Part shown: positions 53,376 through 61,933 of the stretch, piece after piece | How positions within the stretch are numbered: the first letter of the stretch is position 1 | Layout of the letters: every line of letters starts with the position of its first letter | Assembly: GCA_020633335.1 (NCBI GenBank) | Contig: JACKDU010000001.1 | Location: 248,001 to 312,000, forward strand | From: Myxococcales bacterium | GTDB taxonomy: Bacteria; Myxococcota_A; Polyangia; Nannocystales; Nannocystaceae | Reading direction: 5' to 3' | DNA: 64,000 nt | Notes under the pieces: model-generated | What the model saw: only the letters and a program-made list of their open reading frames with translations | Told to the model about the DNA's origin: nothing | Databases searched by the model: none | Position numbers and translations under genes: made by a program

Positions 53376-53456
53376 CCGCGTCGGACCACCGTCCGAATAC
53401 GCACGCGCACCTCATCGAGGGCGGCGGGCGAGGGCCGGCCGAGACAGGGAAAGACC

Positions 53457-53657
53457 ATGAAGTGGGTTGAAGTCAGGCACGATGGCGACGGGAACCGAGG
53501 CGCAGCGTTTGTTGCGGAGGTGCCTGGTGGTTGCCTGGTCCGCACCGTGACCCACCTCATCCTCCACACCGGCCTCTACGTCGCCGAGTCGCTGACCTTC
53601 GTGCCCAACGTCCGCCCCGACGACTTCGGCCTCAAGCCGAAGGACGACGACGCCTAG
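53457..53657 (+). CDS. small hypothetical protein, 66 aa
   Basis: A short soluble protein. MKWVEVRHDGDGNRGAAFVA and GGCLVRTVTHLIL suggest a small all-beta fold, and it ends acidic (KPKDDDA). AGGGAAAG precedes the ATG at normal spacing and a good promoter lies upstream, so it is probably real. Codon use is less biased at the start. No family is recognised. A stop-to-start gap of ~140 nt separates it from the HSAC-repeat gene. Confidence 0.65.
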   Translation: MKWVEVRHDGDGNRGAAFVAEVPGGCLVRTVTHLILHTGLYVAESLTFVPNVRPDDFGLKPKDDDA

Positions 53658-53799
53658 CGAGCGCGCCCGAGGGGCGTCGAAGCTGTCCGTGTAGACAGGT
53701 CCGAGCGGCGACGCGGGGCCCCGCTGGGATTGCGCAGAATCGCGCATGTCCGGCAAAACGTGCGCGCGTGCGCTGAGCCCGCCTCGCTATCGTCGGCCG

Positions 53800-55551
53800 G
53801 TGCGCTCTGCCCTCGCCGTCGCCTCCTTCGCCCTCGCGCTGACCTGGAGCGGCCCAGCGAGCGCGGACAACGACCTCCGCTGGGTCGAGGTGGAGGTCCA
53901 CGTCGCCGACGACGGCGGCGCCCAGGTCCGCTACCAGACCCGCTGGTCGAGCACCGGCGGGATGCACGGCTTCTACTTCCAGGGGAGCGCCGGGCAGCCG
54001 CGCTGGCGGATGGCCGAGTCGGTCGCCGAGCTCCCCGATCGCTCCAACGTCCCCCTCGAGATCGTCGACCTCGGCGGCCGCTGGGACATCATCCTCGCCG
54101 GCGGCCGCGACTGGGGGCCGGGCGAGGCGACCTACTTCTTCAGCTACGACGTCGACCTGGTCGACGCCGGGGTCTTCGGGACCACCGCCGCCGACGACGG
54201 CGCCCGGGTCTTCTTCAACTGGTCGCCGGTCGAGTGGGACGAGGCGCTCGATCACGAGACCGTCAAGGTGGTCTTTGACTCGGTCGCCGCGCCCGCCGGC
54301 GACCTCGGCCTCGACGGCGCGAGCGCGCTCGGCCTGCGGACCGAGCCCTTCGTCAACGAGCGCTACCGGATCATGTACGAGGGGATCCCGCAGGGGGACA
54401 AACATGTCCTTGGGGTCACCTTTCACCGGGAGCCGATCGCCCCCCGCGACGACCACCGGGTCCAGCTCTACCTCTGGGCCGCCGACTTCCCGGCGCTCGG
54501 CGCCAAGGTCGAGGCGAGGCGCGAGCGCGAGGCCGAGGCCCAGCGCCTCTACGAGGAGCGGGCCGCCCAGGAGGCGATCGAGCGGGAGGCGGCGACGATC
54601 CGCGACCGGGCCTACGGCGCCCAGGAGATGCTCTACCGCGCCTACTTCGAGCGCGAGCGGGGCTGGCGGGGGTGGACCGGGATCTCGGCGCTCCTCGTGC
54701 TCTTCGCCGGGGTGATGCTCCGCAAGCACAAGGGCCTCGCGCAGGCGTCGGCGACCGCCCCGGATCTCCTCTGGGAGCGCGACGACTGGGAGCCCCCGCG
54801 GATCCGGGTCTCGTCGTTTCGGGTCCCCGGGAAGATCGCCGAGCTCGGCGAGCTCGAGGCGATGGTGGTCCTCGGCCTCCCCTTCGGGGTGATCGCGGCG
54901 ATGGTCGTCGACGCGCTGGTCGCCGCCGGTCGGGCCGCGCGCGGCGAGGGGAGCGGCGGCGCGGCGACGATCGCCGCCCGCGGCGACGCGCCGGAGGACC
55001 CCTACCAGCGCTTCGTCTGGGAGCAGCTCCCGCAGCAGCCGGGCCCGCTCCCGGAGCGCCTGGCGAGCGAGCTCGGCGAGCTGATCGTCGGCACCGTCCA
55101 GCGCAAGGGCTGGGACGCTGACCTCGAGGCGACCCGCGAGCACTACCGGAAGATCTTCGAGGAGCGCTTCCCGGCGCCGCTCGCCGGCGAGGCCGCGAGC
55201 GCGAGCGCGGCTGCGGCCGCGGGGGCGGGCGCGGGCGCGGGCGTCTACTACGCCGGCTGGGTGCACCGCCACTACCGGGGCTCGCGGAGCCCGTGGAACG
55301 ACCCGTCGATCGCCAGCTACCAGGGGATCATCGCGCTCCAGGGCGGCGAGACCTCCTTCGCCAGCTTCGGCGAGACCGACTTCGTCGCCGCCTACGAGCA
55401 CTCGGCCTGTCACTCGGCCTGCCATTCGGCGTGCCACTCGGCGTGTCACTCGGCGTGCCACTCGGCGTGCCATTCGGCGTGTCACTCGGCGTGCCATTCG
55501 GCGTGTCACTCGGCCTGCCACTCGGCCTGCGTCTCCGGGGGGTCGCACTGA
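53800..55551 (+). CDS. exported DUF2207-like membrane protein with C-terminal (HSAC)11 tail
   Basis: About 583 aa from a GTG, giving a clean signal peptide (VRSALAVASFALALTWSGPA then SA-DN). A beta-rich extracytoplasmic region (about 25-240) resembles DUF2207 proteins. A charged coiled segment (VEARREREAEAQRLYEERAA) leads to a membrane helix (about 290-310), a further domain and an Ala/Gly-rich hydrophobic stretch. The protein ends in eleven perfect His-Ser-Ala-Cys repeats and VSGGSH. Its stop overlaps the next ATG by one base. TATCGT ends 6 nt before the GTG; an ATG at 53746 is the alternative start. The tail may bind metal or be modified by the radical SAM enzyme two genes on. Confidence 0.8.
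   Translation: MRSALAVASFALALTWSGPASADNDLRWVEVEVHVADDGGAQVRYQTRWSSTGGMHGFYFQGSAGQPRWRMAESVAELPDRSNVPLEIVDLGGRWDIILAGGRDWGPGEATYFFSYDVDLVDAGVFGTTAADDGARVFFNWSPVEWDEALDHETVKVVFDSVAAPAGDLGLDGASALGLRTEPFVNERYRIMYEGIPQGDKHVLGVTFHREPIAPRDDHRVQLYLWAADFPALGAKVEARREREAEAQRLYEERAAQEAIEREAATIRDRAYGAQEMLYRAYFERERGWRGWTGISALLVLFAGVMLRKHKGLAQASATAPDLLWERDDWEPPRIRVSSFRVPGKIAELGELEAMVVLGLPFGVIAAMVVDALVAAGRAARGEGSGGAATIAARGDAPEDPYQRFVWEQLPQQPGPLPERLASELGELIVGTVQRKGWDADLEATREHYRKIFEERFPAPLAGEAASASAAAAAGAGAGAGVYYAGWVHRHYRGSRSPWNDPSIASYQGIIALQGGETSFASFGETDFVAAYEHSACHSACHSACHSACHSACHSACHSACHSACHSACHSACHSACVSGGSH
55399..55530 (+). repeat. 12-bp in-frame tandem repeat encoding (HSAC)11
   Basis: Eleven units of the form CAY-TCG-GCS-TGY. 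Third positions vary between units (CAC/CAT, GCC/GCG, TGC/TGT) while the protein is perfectly constant, so the peptide sequence appears to be under selection rather than freshly slipped DNA. Confidence 0.97.
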
Positions 55552-56474
55552 TGCTCGGTCCCAGCGCCCGCGAGGCCACCGGCCTCACCTTCTCCTTCGG
55601 CAGCTTCGGGCTCGGGGTCCGCTACCTCGTCGCCCTCCCGCTCGCGCTCATCGGCGCCGCGCTGATCGCCTACGACCAGCGCCTCCTCCTCGGCCTCGCG
55701 GCGATCGCCTGCGCCCACGCGCTCCTCTGGGTGAAGCGCCTGACCACCGCCCCGGGCGCGCCCCTCGATCCCCTCGGCGAGGAGACCTGGGCGCCGGCCG
55801 ACGAGGGCTGGCTGAGGCAGATGGTCGAGCTCGAGCAGAAGGGTGAGCGCTGGGACGTCTCGCCCTGGGACATCTCGAGCCCGCTCGGCTTCGGCGTCCT
55901 CGTCCTCCTGGTCGGCGGGGCGCTGGTCCTCTTCGCCTACTTCGTCGGCACCTACGACCTCTCGATCGAGATCGCCGCCCTCGCGCTCCTGGTGCCGATC
56001 TGGTTCAACGGGATGCGGAGCAACTGGAACCCGGGCCTCCTCCGCCTCAAGGGGAGCGCGCTGGCGACGGCGACCCAGGCGGCCCGCGAGGTGATCGGCG
56101 AGCGCTACGACGTCGTCCCCCTCCTCGCGCTCCGCGACGGCCCCCGCGGCAAGTACCCGGTCGACGCCCGGACGATGCTCCGGCCGAAGGCCGAGGGGCC
56201 GCTCATCGGCGTCCAGATCCAGGTCGCGCTCAACAACGTCCGCGGCGTCAACTACCCCTACCTCTACTGCGTGGTCCTGGTGAAGGAGGATCACAAGCCG
56301 CCGACGCCCTTCCAGCGCAAGCACAAGGTGGTCTACGAGCCCGGCAAGGGCGGCGGCGTCCGCTTCCTGGTGGTCCGCCAGCACGCCGACAACTCCGGCG
56401 GCTGGCACACGGGGCCGACGGCGATCTCCGCGCTCGTCCGCGAGGCGGTCTCTCTGGCGAACACGGTGCGATGA
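55551..56474 (+). CDS. membrane protein of the HSAC operon
   Basis: A 307-aa protein with four predicted membrane segments: two near the N-terminus (YLVALPLALIGAALIAY and the next) and two in the middle (LGFGVLVLLVGGALVLFAYF, IEIAALALLVPIWF). The rest is a cytosolic or periplasmic domain with NNVRGVNYPYLYCVVLVKED. No family is recognised. It is locked between the HSAC protein (1-nt overlap) and the radical SAM gene (ATGA overlap), so it is probably a partner in the same process, such as export, anchoring or delivery of the substrate. Confidence 0.8.
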   Translation: MLGPSAREATGLTFSFGSFGLGVRYLVALPLALIGAALIAYDQRLLLGLAAIACAHALLWVKRLTTAPGAPLDPLGEETWAPADEGWLRQMVELEQKGERWDVSPWDISSPLGFGVLVLLVGGALVLFAYFVGTYDLSIEIAALALLVPIWFNGMRSNWNPGLLRLKGSALATATQAAREVIGERYDVVPLLALRDGPRGKYPVDARTMLRPKAEGPLIGVQIQVALNNVRGVNYPYLYCVVLVKEDHKPPTPFQRKHKVVYEPGKGGGVRFLVVRQHADNSGGWHTGPTAISALVREAVSLANTVR

Positions 56475-57967
56475 TGCGGATCTTGGATGTCCTGAAGAAC
56501 CTGGTCTCCACGCCATCCCCCGCGGCGCCCGCGGACGACGGGCCGATCGACGTCGACCTCGGCGAGGGCCAGGCCCACCCGGTCGATCTCCGCTGGGTCG
56601 ACGAGCTGGTCGCCAGCCTCCGACCGCACGTGATGATTCGGCCGGAGGACGAGCTCCTCATCGTCGTCCCCAACAGCCCGCACAAGATGAACCGGACGGC
56701 GATCCGGATCCTCGAGGCGACCTTCGTCGAGGGCCTCTCGATCCGCGAGGCGCTGGCCCGCGAGGGCGACACCCCGCGGCGCCGCCGCGAGCTCCACTAC
56801 TTCTTCAGCGACCTCCAGGCGCTCACCTCGAACCGCCTCGGCGAGGGCACGGGGCGCAAGGCGGTGGTCCACGAGCCCTTCTCGTCGGACTTCTGCGCCT
56901 ACCCCGTGATCTCGGAGATCGCGCTCACCTACCGCTGCAACCTCTCCTGCGAGTTCTGCTACGCCGGGTGCAGCCGGACCGGGCTCCCCGAGGGGTGGTC
57001 CGAGGACGGGGTGATGGGCGACGACGAGGTCTGCCGGGTCCTCGAGATCATCCGCAAGGACGGCCGCTGCCCGAGCGTCTCCTTCACCGGCGGCGAGCCG
57101 ACGATCCGGCCGGCGCTGCCGCGCTTCGTCGCCCACGCGAAGTCGCTGGGGATGAAGGTCAACATCATCTCCAACGGCCAGAACCTGACGCCGAAGCTGG
57201 TCGAGCGCCTCGCCGAGGCCGGCCTCGACTCCGCCCAGCTCAGCCTCGAGGGGCCGACGGCGGCGATCCACGACCGGATCGTCCGCCGCGAGGGGGCCTT
57301 CGATCGCCTCCTCGCCGGCGCCGATCGCCTGCGGGCGGCGGGGATCCGGGTCCACACCAACACGACGATCTCGCGCTCGAACTGCGAGGTGGTCGCCGAC
57401 ATCGTCGACCTGATCGCCGATCGCGGCCACGAGCGCCTGACGATGAATTTCGTGCTCCCCTGCGGGACCGCCCAGGGCGCCCAGGGGAGCCTGCAGCTCC
57501 GCTACTCGGACATGGGCGAGATCATCCTCGGGGTCCGCGATCGGGCGCGGGCGCGGGACGTGCAGTTCATCTGGTACTCGCCGATCCCGGCCTGCATCTT
57601 CAACACGGTCGCCCACGGGCTCGGCAACCAGGGCTGCGCGGCCGCCGACGGGCTCGTCCACGTCAACCCGGCCGGCGACGTGCTGCCGTGCTCGAGCTTC
57701 GACCACCACGAGAGCCTCGGCAACCTCCTCCGCGACGGCTTCGAGGGGGTCTGGCAGTCGAAGGCGGCCCGCTTCTTCCGCAAGAAGGAGATGATGCCGC
57801 CGAGCTGCCAGGGCTGCTCAAACGCGGAATTTTGCCAGGGCGCGTGCACCCTCTACTGGCGCGAGGCCGGCCTCGCCGAGCTCGGCGGGGGCGACGGTGA
57901 TCGCCCGCCGGCGCCGCCCGGGTGGACCCGGCCGGCGGGGCGGCGGGCGCTGCCGATCATCCAGTAG
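56471..57967 (+). CDS. radical SAM/SPASM enzyme with N-terminal PqqD/RRE-like region
   Basis: A 498-aa protein. Residues ~60-125 look like a PqqD-type peptide-recognition element (LLIVVPNSPHKMNRTAIRIL). The radical SAM core has C156-NLS-C160-EF-C163, the 4Fe-4S CX3CX2C motif, followed by the SAM-binding FTGGEP. A SPASM-like C-terminus supplies cysteines for auxiliary clusters (GDVLPCSSFDHH, then SCQGCSNAEFCQGAC). Such enzymes form thioether or C-C links in peptides, or modify proteins in PQQ and sactipeptide pathways. The ATG overlaps the preceding stop. The obvious candidate substrate is the (HSAC)11 tail; this is inference. Confidence 0.9.
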   Translation: MMRILDVLKNLVSTPSPAAPADDGPIDVDLGEGQAHPVDLRWVDELVASLRPHVMIRPEDELLIVVPNSPHKMNRTAIRILEATFVEGLSIREALAREGDTPRRRRELHYFFSDLQALTSNRLGEGTGRKAVVHEPFSSDFCAYPVISEIALTYRCNLSCEFCYAGCSRTGLPEGWSEDGVMGDDEVCRVLEIIRKDGRCPSVSFTGGEPTIRPALPRFVAHAKSLGMKVNIISNGQNLTPKLVERLAEAGLDSAQLSLEGPTAAIHDRIVRREGAFDRLLAGADRLRAAGIRVHTNTTISRSNCEVVADIVDLIADRGHERLTMNFVLPCGTAQGAQGSLQLRYSDMGEIILGVRDRARARDVQFIWYSPIPACIFNTVAHGLGNQGCAAADGLVHVNPAGDVLPCSSFDHHESLGNLLRDGFEGVWQSKAARFFRKKEMMPPSCQGCSNAEFCQGACTLYWREAGLAELGGGDGDRPPAPPGWTRPAGRRALPIIQ

Positions 57968-58031
57968 GCGGGCGGCGCGAGCGAGGCCTGCGCGCAGCAT
58001 ACATGTCCCAAGGGACTGGTCGTGAGCGCGC

Positions 58032-59453
58032 TCAGGGCGTGACGAAGAGGCCGAGGAAGCACATCTCGTTGCCGGTCCCCCAGCCCGGGAGCACGGGGCC
58101 CTCGGCGGCCTCGGTGTTGTAGCCACAGGTCACCCGGAGCATCCCGGCCTCGTTGAGCGTCAGCGGCTGGTCGAGGAAGTACTGGAGCTGCCAGTTGAAG
58201 TCCCAGCGGGGGACGTCGGCGGCGCACTCGTAGCCCGCGCCGTCGGGGTCGATCTCGACGCGCATCGTCTGCCCGTGGTCGTGCATGTGGGGGAAGAGCC
58301 CGCGGACGTTGACCGACGACCAGCCGAGGTAGGGCGCCCAGGCGCCGAGGTCGACCTCCCAGGTGTAGGTGGTGTGGGCCTCGCCGGCCGGCAGGGTCGC
58401 CGGCGTGTCCTCGCCGAGGGTGTCGAGGAAGAGGTCGAGGGCGAGGTAGTGGCCCTCGGTCTCGACCTCGTCGGCGAGGACGAGCTCGACCTCGGTGGTG
58501 TCGGTGAGGCCGAGGAGCTCCGGTCGATCCATGTTGTAGTGGACCTGGATGACCACGAGGTCGTCGGCGTGGAGGCGGACGCCGGTGCCCTCGGGGTAGC
58601 GGACCACGCCCTGGCCGGGCGCCCAGACCACCGGGAAGTCGTCGACCTCGACGCCGTCGCCGGCCGCCCCGAAGCAGGGCCAGCCCTCGCGGTCGGGGGA
58701 CTCGGCGTCGAGCGCCTCGACGAGGTCGAGGTTGGTCATCCCGCCGCCGACGTCGTAGCTCGGGTCGATCGGCATCGCCAGGACGTGGTGGACGATCGAC
58801 GGGGTCCCGGGGTGGACGTCGTAGGCGGTGAGGAAGGCGTCGGCGTCGAGCCCGGGGTCGACGAGGAAGCAGCGGTACTCGTCGAACTCCGCGAGCGGAC
58901 CGCCGGCGATCTCCGGGGCGAAGGTCGGGGTCTTGAGGGTCATCGTCCCCTTCAACGCGTCGACCTGCGGGATCGCCAGGTCGTCGCGGGGTGTCCCTTC
59001 GGCCATGCCGCCGTCGACCCAGGCGCCGATCGCCGCGATCTCGTCCTCGGCGAGCGCCCGCGAGCCCGCGAAGTCGCCGCAGGTGCCGTCGTCGCGGACC
59101 AGCCAGGGCGGCATCGTCCGGGCGGCCGTCGCCGCCGCCGAGGCCGGGCCCCAGGTCTTCGCGTCGGCGTAGTTGTCGAGGGCGAAGGGGGCGATCCCGC
59201 CGGCCTGGTGGCAGGCGACGCAGCGATCGAAGTAGATCGGCGCGACCTCCTGCCAGTAGGTCAGGGCGGCGCCGTCGGTGTCGCCGCTGGTGTCGGCGTC
59301 GGTGTCGGTGGCGCCCTCGGTGGCGCTCGCGCTCGCGCTCTCGTCGTCGCCGCAGGCCGGGGCGAGGGCGACGCTGAGGGCGAGGGCGAGGGCGGAGCGG
59401 CGGGACGTGGTGGTGCGCATGGTCGTGGTCTCGGTGTTTATGGTGATGGTCAT
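58032..59453 (-). CDS. lipoprotein with c-type heme motif and copper monooxygenase-like domain
   Basis: A 473-aa protein (462 if the ATG at 59420 is used; 59453 has AGAAG 8 nt upstream). The signal peptide ends LAPAC. An acidic Ser/Thr/Asp linker precedes RCVACHQAGGIAPF, a CXXCH heme-attachment motif, and PPW. The last ~270 residues resemble the ascorbate-dependent type II copper monooxygenase (PHM-like) fold, with SIVHHVLAM, VIQVHYN and PHMHDHGQTM supplying the His ligands. It is probably a periplasmic or surface redox enzyme. The substrate is unknown. A dispersed palindrome (58991-59007) lies in the frame. Confidence 0.75.
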   Translation of the reverse strand: MTITINTETTTMRTTTSRRSALALALSVALAPACGDDESASASATEGATDTDADTSGDTDGAALTYWQEVAPIYFDRCVACHQAGGIAPFALDNYADAKTWGPASAAATAARTMPPWLVRDDGTCGDFAGSRALAEDEIAAIGAWVDGGMAEGTPRDDLAIPQVDALKGTMTLKTPTFAPEIAGGPLAEFDEYRCFLVDPGLDADAFLTAYDVHPGTPSIVHHVLAMPIDPSYDVGGGMTNLDLVEALDAESPDREGWPCFGAAGDGVEVDDFPVVWAPGQGVVRYPEGTGVRLHADDLVVIQVHYNMDRPELLGLTDTTEVELVLADEVETEGHYLALDLFLDTLGEDTPATLPAGEAHTTYTWEVDLGAWAPYLGWSSVNVRGLFPHMHDHGQTMRVEIDPDGAGYECAADVPRWDFNWQLQYFLDQPLTLNEAGMLRVTCGYNTEAAEGPVLPGWGTGNEMCFLGLFVTP

Positions 59454-59489
59454 GGTCAGGGCTTCTCGGTCAGGGCTTCTCGGTCAGGG
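59454..59489. repeat. 14-bp tandem repeat GGTCAGGGCTTCTC, 2.6 units
   Basis: It lies between the two lipoprotein genes; the stop codon of the upstream one (59484-59486) is part of the repeat. Confidence 0.9.
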
Positions 59490-60071
59490 CGCGGGCTCGT
59501 CGGCGAAGAGCCCCTGGAAGCGCCAGGTGTTGGCGCCGTGGTTGTGGAGGTGGAGGGTGATCGGCGCGCCCGCGGGCGCTTCCTCGGGGGCCTCGATCAC
59601 GAGGTCGCGGGCGTCGGCGGGCCCCGGGATCGCCACCCGCTCCTCCCAGACGACGACGCCGTCGACGGCGACGGCGATGTGCCCCTCGCTCGGCGCGGCG
59701 GCGATCAGGTTCTGCCACCAGGCGCTGATCCGGAGGCGCTCGCCGGCGCGGAGCGGCCGCGGGAGGGGCTGCTCGAGGGCGAGGTAGTCGCAGGCGCCGG
59801 TGTCGATCTCGACGCCCTCGGCCTCCGGGCGCCAGCCCTCGGCGCGGGCGCAGTGGATCGCCGCCGGCCGCTCATCGGCGAAGGGGTCGTCGCTCGCGTC
59901 GGCGAAGGACCAGGCCGCGGGATCGCTGAGGAGCGCCCAGGTCGGCGCGGTCGAGGTCGTGACGCCGCCGCTCGCGTCATCGCCCGCGTCGGGCGTCTCC
60001 GCGTCGCAGGCGAGCGAGAGGGTGAGGAGGATCGCGGCGGCGCGGTGGAGGGCGTCGAGGGCAGGGGACAT
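59484..60071 (-). CDS. lipoprotein, 195 aa
   Basis: The signal peptide ends LSLAC. An Asp/Gly/Thr linker precedes a single beta-rich domain with LRISAWWQNLIAAAPSEGHI and APITLHLHNHGANTWRFQGL, similar in pattern to carbohydrate-binding or jelly-roll modules. There is no catalytic motif. It ends 30 nt before the heme/copper lipoprotein on the same strand and is probably co-transcribed with it. The ATG at 60071 was chosen to place the signal peptide at the start. Confidence 0.7.
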   Translation of the reverse strand: MSPALDALHRAAAILLTLSLACDAETPDAGDDASGGVTTSTAPTWALLSDPAAWSFADASDDPFADERPAAIHCARAEGWRPEAEGVEIDTGACDYLALEQPLPRPLRAGERLRISAWWQNLIAAAPSEGHIAVAVDGVVVWEERVAIPGPADARDLVIEAPEEAPAGAPITLHLHNHGANTWRFQGLFADEPAP

Positions 60072-60221
60072 GGCGGCAGCTCCCCGCGGGGTCGGTCGCG
60101 GATCCGCGGCCCCGTCGGCGTGCGATCCCTGGAACACCGACGGGGCGCCGAGGTGTCACCGCCGATCTTCAAAGTCGTCGAAGGGCGCGGGCGCGCGATC
60201 CCGCGCCTCACCGCCGCCGAT

Positions 60222-61619
60222 TCAGCCGCCGACGATCCACCCCTGGAGCCCGCCGATCCGCCGCCGCGCCCGGACGATCCGATCGCGCGGCAGGGTCTCC
60301 CAGAGGTCGAGGAGCTCGGCCGCGGCCTCGTAGTAGAGGTCCGGGTCGTAGGAGATGAGGAGGAGATCGACGCCGGCCGCGAGCGCGTCGACGCTGGCTC
60401 CGCCGACCCCGCCGGGCCCCAGCGAGATCGGGAACATCGAGAGGTCGTCGGTGATCAGCACCGTGCGATCGAGCCCCCAGGCGCCGCGGAGGAGGCCGTC
60501 GACCACCGGCTCGGAGAGCGAGGCCGGGACCTCGGGGTCGATCGCGTCGACGATCGTGTGGCTGAGCATCATCAGGGTCGAGGGCTCGCCGGCGCCGGCG
60601 AGGGTCCGGAAGGGCCGCCACTCGCCGCCGGCGAGCTCGGGCCGGGTCGCCGTGAGGTGGCCGGCGAAGTAGTGGGTGTCCTCGCGGACCCGGCCGATCC
60701 CCGGGAAGTGCTTGAGCGTGCAGGCGACCCGCCGCGCCCGGAGGCCGGCGCAGTAGCCGTCGGCGGCGGCGATCACCAGGGCGGGGTCGCTGGCGATCGC
60801 CCGGGCCTCGATCCGGGTGTAGCGGTCGAAGGCGCGGTCGACCGCGACCCGGAGGTCGACGACCGGCGCGAAGTTGAGGTTGACCCCGAGCTCGCCGAGC
60901 TCGCGCCCGTGGGTGTCGGCGTACTCGGAGGCGGCCGCCGAGAGCTCGCCCAGGCGCTCGGAAGATGTCCGATCGACCAGGCTTGAGAGCGGCGGCATCC
61001 GGGTGAGGGGAGGGGAGAGGTGGGAGACCACGCCGCCCTCCTGATCGGCGGCGACCAGGAGCGGCGGCATGCCGCGCTCGCGGCGGCGGGCCTGGAGGTC
61101 GGCGAGGACGCGGGCGACCGTGAGCGCGCCGAGCTCGGTGATGTTGCGGCGGCTGACGTAGACCCCGGCGATCGCGTCGCGCTCGACCAGGTCGCGGAGA
61201 TCCTCGGGGTCGCGGAAGCCGACCACGATGTGGGCGCCGATCTCGGCGAGGCGCTCCGGATCGGCGCCGAGCACCGCCGCGCGGGTCAGGCGGAAGCCGC
61301 CCTCGGTGATCGCCAGGAGCGCGGCGCAGAGCGCCCAGAGGCCGACCAGGAGGCGCCGCGGCCAGACGCGGGCGGCCGCCCGCGCGCGCGCCCGCAGGAG
61401 GGCGCGGAGCTCGAGGCCGAGGAGGAGGGGGACGCCGACGACGAGCGCGCCGAGGATCCATCCCCGCAGCGAGGCGATCAGCGCTGTCCGATAGACCAGG
61501 ACGCCGGCGAGCGCGGCGATCACCAGGAGCGCCCGCAGGAGGCCGAGGCCGAGGTCGAGCCAGCGCCCGCGATCGGCGATCGCCGGCTCGGCCCGCGGGG
61601 GGGTGGCGGCGGAGGTCAT
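60222..61619 (-). CDS. membrane-anchored glycoside hydrolase family 3 (NagZ-like)
   Basis: A 465-aa protein. Three N-terminal hydrophobic segments (about 25-105) precede a GH3 barrel with VAADQEGGVVSHLSP, the KHFPGIGRVREDTHY motif (Lys-His and Asp-His of NagZ) and TDDLSMFPI, whose second Asp is the expected nucleophile. NagZ removes N-acetylglucosamine from muropeptides in the cytosol; the membrane anchor here would put the barrel on one membrane face, possibly in the periplasm. Start 61619 has GAGGGG 9 nt upstream; 61640 and 61682 are alternatives. Confidence 0.85.
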   Translation of the reverse strand: MTSAATPPRAEPAIADRGRWLDLGLGLLRALLVIAALAGVLVYRTALIASLRGWILGALVVGVPLLLGLELRALLRARARAAARVWPRRLLVGLWALCAALLAITEGGFRLTRAAVLGADPERLAEIGAHIVVGFRDPEDLRDLVERDAIAGVYVSRRNITELGALTVARVLADLQARRRERGMPPLLVAADQEGGVVSHLSPPLTRMPPLSSLVDRTSSERLGELSAAASEYADTHGRELGELGVNLNFAPVVDLRVAVDRAFDRYTRIEARAIASDPALVIAAADGYCAGLRARRVACTLKHFPGIGRVREDTHYFAGHLTATRPELAGGEWRPFRTLAGAGEPSTLMMLSHTIVDAIDPEVPASLSEPVVDGLLRGAWGLDRTVLITDDLSMFPISLGPGGVGGASVDALAAGVDLLLISYDPDLYYEAAAELLDLWETLPRDRIVRARRRIGGLQGWIVGG

Positions 61620-61904
61620 GGCGATCGGCCCCTCGGTCATGGCGAGCACGGGGAGGAGTACGCGGGGGCGAGGGTGGATCATCCCGGGGCGGCCCTCGCC
61701 CTACTACTACAGATCGCCGGGCCGACCGCAGGAGCGGCGCGGCGACGCGAGGCGCGGGCGGGGGCGCGCCCCGGCGGGCGGGGGGCGGACGCCCCTGACA
61801 GGCCTGTCGGGCTCCAGATCGGCGAGCCGGGGCAGGGCTGTCATGAGGATCCGGGCGTCGCGGCGAGAGGGCCGCAGGAGCGCGCCAGCGGCCGATCTGC
61901 GAGG
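61620..61904. other. intergenic region between divergent genes
   Basis: It holds a perfect 12-bp palindrome GACAGGCCTGTC (61797-61808), a possible operator or short hairpin. The ORFs here show no coding support. Confidence 0.5.
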
Positions 61905-61920
61905 TGGCACGGCTCCTGCT
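61905..61920 (+). promoter_or_regulatory. sigma-54-type promoter candidate
   Basis: TGGCACG (61905-61911), 4 nt, then CTGCT (61916-61920). This differs from the TGGCACG-N4-TTGCT consensus by one base and keeps the essential GG and GC. Transcription would start 2-4 nt before the ATG at 61934. Confidence 0.5.
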
Positions 61921-61933
61921 TTAGGGGTCCGCC

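Noticed and set aside
55293..55550. Alternative frame with repeated GVPFGVSLGL-like peptides across the HSAC repeat
   Set aside because: Any 12-bp repeat gives a repeated peptide in every frame. The HSAC frame has silent variation and a clear parent protein.
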